Shown here one piece after another: positions 7,497 through 8,541 of a DNA stretch of 8,541 bases. The stretch is taken from positions 1-8,541 of the forward strand of contig DIAL01000068.1 in NCBI GenBank assembly GCA_002414705.1, written 5' to 3'. This stretch comes from Flavobacteriaceae bacterium UBA5079. Lineage in GTDB: Bacteria > Bacteroidota > Bacteroidia > Flavobacteriales > Flavobacteriaceae. How positions within the stretch are numbered: position 1 is the stretch's first letter; every line of letters begins with the position of its first letter. The position numbers were made by a program, and so were the translations under genes. A model generated the notes under the pieces. That model was not told where the DNA came from. It did no database searches and saw nothing but the letters and a program-made list of their open reading frames with translations.

Positions 7497-7931
7497 TTAG
7501 CAAGACACAGGAATTTTAGCCACACGATTTTGGTGTCTACCACCTTCAAAAGCAGTTTCTAAAAATGTATCTACCATTTGTATGGCTTGCTGAACAGATG
7601 TATAACGCGCTGGAATACTTAAAATATTTGCATCATTATGTTGTCTGGCTAATGCTGTAATTTCTGTTGTCCAACATAATGCAGAACGCACACCTTGATG
7701 TTTATTTGCGGTCATGTTAGCACCATTTCCAGATCCGCAGATAATGATACCAAAATCTGCTTTTTTATTTTCAACATCTTCGGCAACTGGATGTACAAAA
7801 TCTGGATAATCTACGCTATCATTAGAGTCGGTTCCGTAGTTAGTAACTTGATGACCTTTAGCTTCTAAATGCTTTACAATAGCTAGTTTATAGTCAGTTC
7901 CTGCGTGATCATTTCCTATAGATATTTTCAT
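7497..7931 (-). CDS. rpiB: Ribose-5-phosphate isomerase B
   Basis: This cytoplasmic enzyme interconverts ribose 5-phosphate and ribulose 5-phosphate in the non-oxidative pentose phosphate pathway. The RpiB/LacAB signature is complete: NDHAG (7-11), VDYPDF (40-45), CGSGNGANMTANKHQGVRSAL (65-85, starting CGSGNG) with C65 in the place of the catalytic Cys66 of E. coli RpiB, ARQHNDANILSIPAR (95-109) with H98 and N99, and FEGGRHQNRVAKI (128-140) with phosphate-binding R132/H133-type residues. Length 144 is typical. It is the first gene of the minus-strand cluster and lies beside the long AT-rich non-coding region. The loop GSGNGANMTANK differs from the E. coli form, which is normal for this branch. 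Confidence 0.96.
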   Translation of the reverse strand: MKISIGNDHAGTDYKLAIVKHLEAKGHQVTNYGTDSNDSVDYPDFVHPVAEDVENKKADFGIIICGSGNGANMTANKHQGVRSALCWTTEITALARQHNDANILSIPARYTSVQQAIQMVDTFLETAFEGGRHQNRVAKIPVSC

Positions 7932-7958
7932 AATAAATTGTTGTTTTATTTATGATTG

Positions 7959-7966
7959 TAAAGGTA
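7959..7966 (-). promoter_or_regulatory. Candidate -7 element of the rpiB cluster
   Basis: Read on the minus strand this is TACCTTTA, one base off the Bacteroidota TAnnTTTG consensus, preceded by TTTG and followed by CA as in many flavobacterial promoters. It ends 27 bases before the rpiB ATG. No convincing TTG -33 element is seen 18-21 bases further upstream, so confidence is moderate. It would drive rpiB, the cation transporter and the GNAT gene. Confidence 0.42.
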
Positions 7967-8030
7967 CAAAATGAACTGGAACGTATTCATTATTTATTAT
8001 ATTGTTAATGTGTGTTTTAACTTTTGTTAA

Positions 8031-8045
8031 TTACTATTACTATTA
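8031..8045 (-). other. DnaA-trio-like trinucleotide run
   Basis: The plus strand reads TTACTATTACTATTA. The complementary strand read 3' to 5' is five consecutive trinucleotides AAT-GAT-AAT-GAT-AAT, each fitting the DnaA-trio pattern 3'-(G/A)A(T/A)-5' that guides DnaA onto single-stranded origin DNA in Bacillus subtilis. The B. subtilis element is very similar. TGTTAAT motifs stand directly to its left (8025-8031) and 12 bases to its right (8058). In AT-rich DNA such a run could also arise by chance. Confidence 0.4.
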
Positions 8046-8056
8046 GCACTCATAAC

Positions 8057-8255
8057 TTGTTAATAACTGTTCATTAAATTCTAACAGGTAAATTTTTATA
8101 AATCGATAAATTTTTTCAAGTGAAAACCAAACTGAATAATCCTAAAAAGTTAGCTATTTTTTTTGGACAACTTTTAAGACGTTCAATTGTTAGTTGTAAA
8201 CACTAAAATGTAAAATACTTGTTAGTTATTTACTATTAACATCAGTTATTAACAA
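8057..8255. repeat. 13-bp inverted repeat, arms 8057-8069 and 8243-8255
   Basis: TTGTTAATAACTG at 8057-8069 is the exact reverse complement of CAGTTATTAACAA at 8243-8255. The core TGTTAATAAC resembles the perfect DnaA box and flank TGTGGATAAC at 8451, differing at two of ten bases, so both arms may be divergent DnaA-type sites facing each other. Confidence 0.6.
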
Positions 8256-8264
8256 CTGTTAATA
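8247..8264. repeat. Palindromic pair TATTAACA-AC-TGTTAATA
   Basis: Two perfect 8-bp arms (8247-8254 and 8257-8264) are separated by 2 bases. After one mismatch, AG/CT pairs extend the symmetry outward to 8244 and 8267. The site places two TGTTAAT motifs head to head, the form expected of a site for a dimeric or co-operative DNA-binding protein. There is no T-run, so it is not a terminator. Confidence 0.6.
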
Positions 8265-8310
8265 GCTTTAAAAATTACACTAAAAATGAAGCTGTTATAA
8301 TAGCTTTTAA
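8256..8310 (+). repeat. Imperfect direct repeat CTGTTA(TA)ATAGCTTT
   Basis: CTGTTAATAGCTTT begins at 8256 and CTGTTATAATAGCTTTT begins at 8292. The copies differ by a 2-base insertion and lie 36 bases apart. A perfect 10-bp palindrome CTATTAATAG follows at 8321-8330. All belong to the same TTAATA-rich motif family as the other repeats of this region. Confidence 0.45.
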
Positions 8311-8450
8311 TGTTAACTAACTATTAATAGAATGTAAACTACGTGTAATCAAAATAAAAATTAATAAAGTTATATGTACTATTAACATACTATAATAACC
8401 ATCATTATTTTTTTTAAATTTTAAAAGAAAAAGATGATTATCTATATATA

Positions 8451-8459
8451 TGTGGATAA
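8451..8459 (-). promoter_or_regulatory. Perfect consensus DnaA box
   Basis: The plus strand reads TGTGGATAA, the reverse complement of the DnaA box TTATCCACA with no mismatch, and is followed by CT as in many strong origin boxes. It is flanked on the left by the alternating run TATATATA and on the right by very AT-rich sequence that could be an unwinding element. A single 9-mer match can occur by chance, but its four G/C bases stand out in a stretch with only about 15% G+C. Confidence 0.6.
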
Positions 8460-8541
8460 CTACTTTTTTTAAAATTCTATAAGGATGCCTACTTAAATAT
8501 GTTATAAAATTATTAAATAGTATATACTAAAAATTCTATTT

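Larger units (their letters stand above)
8231..8388 (+). repeat. 12-bp direct repeat, copies 8231-8242 and 8377-8388
   Basis: TACTATTAACAT occurs twice in exact copy, 146 bases apart start to start. Each contains ATTAACA, the reverse complement of the TGTTAAT motif. Copy number two and exact identity in a non-coding region suggest a protein-binding site rather than a mobile element. Confidence 0.6.
7990..8541. other. AT-rich repeat-bearing non-coding region, candidate oriC
   Basis: About 550 bases without a convincing gene on either strand. It combines features expected of a bacterial replication origin: very high A+T content (120 of 141 bases at 8401-8541 by hand count), one perfect DnaA box (8451-8459), seven copies of TGTTAAT/ATTAACA between 8003 and 8387, several inverted and direct repeats, and a TTA/CTA trinucleotide run at 8031-8045. 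The rpiB cluster is transcribed away from it, as expected for leading-strand genes leaving an origin. dnaA is not in the window and could lie right of 8541. Alternatives are a long regulatory region for a gene beyond the edge, or decayed intergenic DNA. The sequence features are observed, the origin role is inferred. Confidence 0.5.

Noticed and set aside
7971..8030. Plus-strand ATG-to-TAA reading frame of 19 codons in the AT-rich region
   Set aside because: Too short, no ribosome binding site, lies across the rpiB promoter region and encodes only a low-complexity hydrophobic string.
8003..8387. CRISPR array
   Set aside because: The repeated units are 7-13 bases, irregularly spaced and in both orientations, unlike CRISPR repeats and spacers.

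Overview
The window looks like a piece of a Flavobacteriaceae (Bacteroidota) chromosome. The evidence is AT-rich DNA, genes with almost no Shine-Dalgarno sequences, TAnnTTTG-like promoter candidates, and gene types typical of marine flavobacteria: a GCS2 ligase fused to CBS domains, an S41 protease with a long C-terminal tail, and an OmpA-type protein with a GHVCC variant motif. No mobile element, CRISPR array, tRNA or rRNA is visible, and codon use looks uniform.

Layout, left to right. (1) Positions 1-24 are a rho-independent terminator for a gene lying left of the window. (2) Positions 23-3068, minus strand, hold a two-gene operon. A GCS2-family carboxylate-amine ligase with a C-terminal CBS pair comes first, followed 4 bases later by an M14-type aspartoacylase / succinylglutamate desuccinylase-like hydrolase. 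The pair suggests making and breaking of an amino-acid amide. (3) A 128-base divergent intergenic region follows. (4) Positions 3197-6097, plus strand, carry rnpA (RNase P protein), an S41 C-terminal processing protease that overlaps rnpA by 17 bases, and a periplasmic protein with two OmpA-like domains. (5) Positions 6094-7931, minus strand, carry rpiB, a zinc-type cation diffusion facilitator and an ElaA-like GNAT acetyltransferase, spaced 23 and 24 bases apart. This cluster converges on the OmpA gene with overlapping stop codons. (6) Positions 7932-8541 hold about 610 bases with no convincing gene.

The last region is the most interesting part. It is extremely AT-rich (about 85% A+T by hand count over 8401-8541). 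It carries one perfect DnaA box on the minus strand, seven copies of the 7-mer TGTTAAT/ATTAACA, inverted and direct repeats built on that 7-mer, and a TTA/CTA run that fits the DnaA-trio pattern. I read it as a candidate replication origin (oriC) whose right part, and possibly dnaA, may lie beyond the window. The presence of rnpA 5 kb away fits weakly, because rnpA is often near the origin. The origin call is inference: one consensus box plus repeats is suggestive, and dnaA itself is not in view.

Most genes here are ordinary housekeeping or envelope genes that can be placed in known families. The ligase/hydrolase pair has no established product and is the best candidate for undescribed biochemistry.
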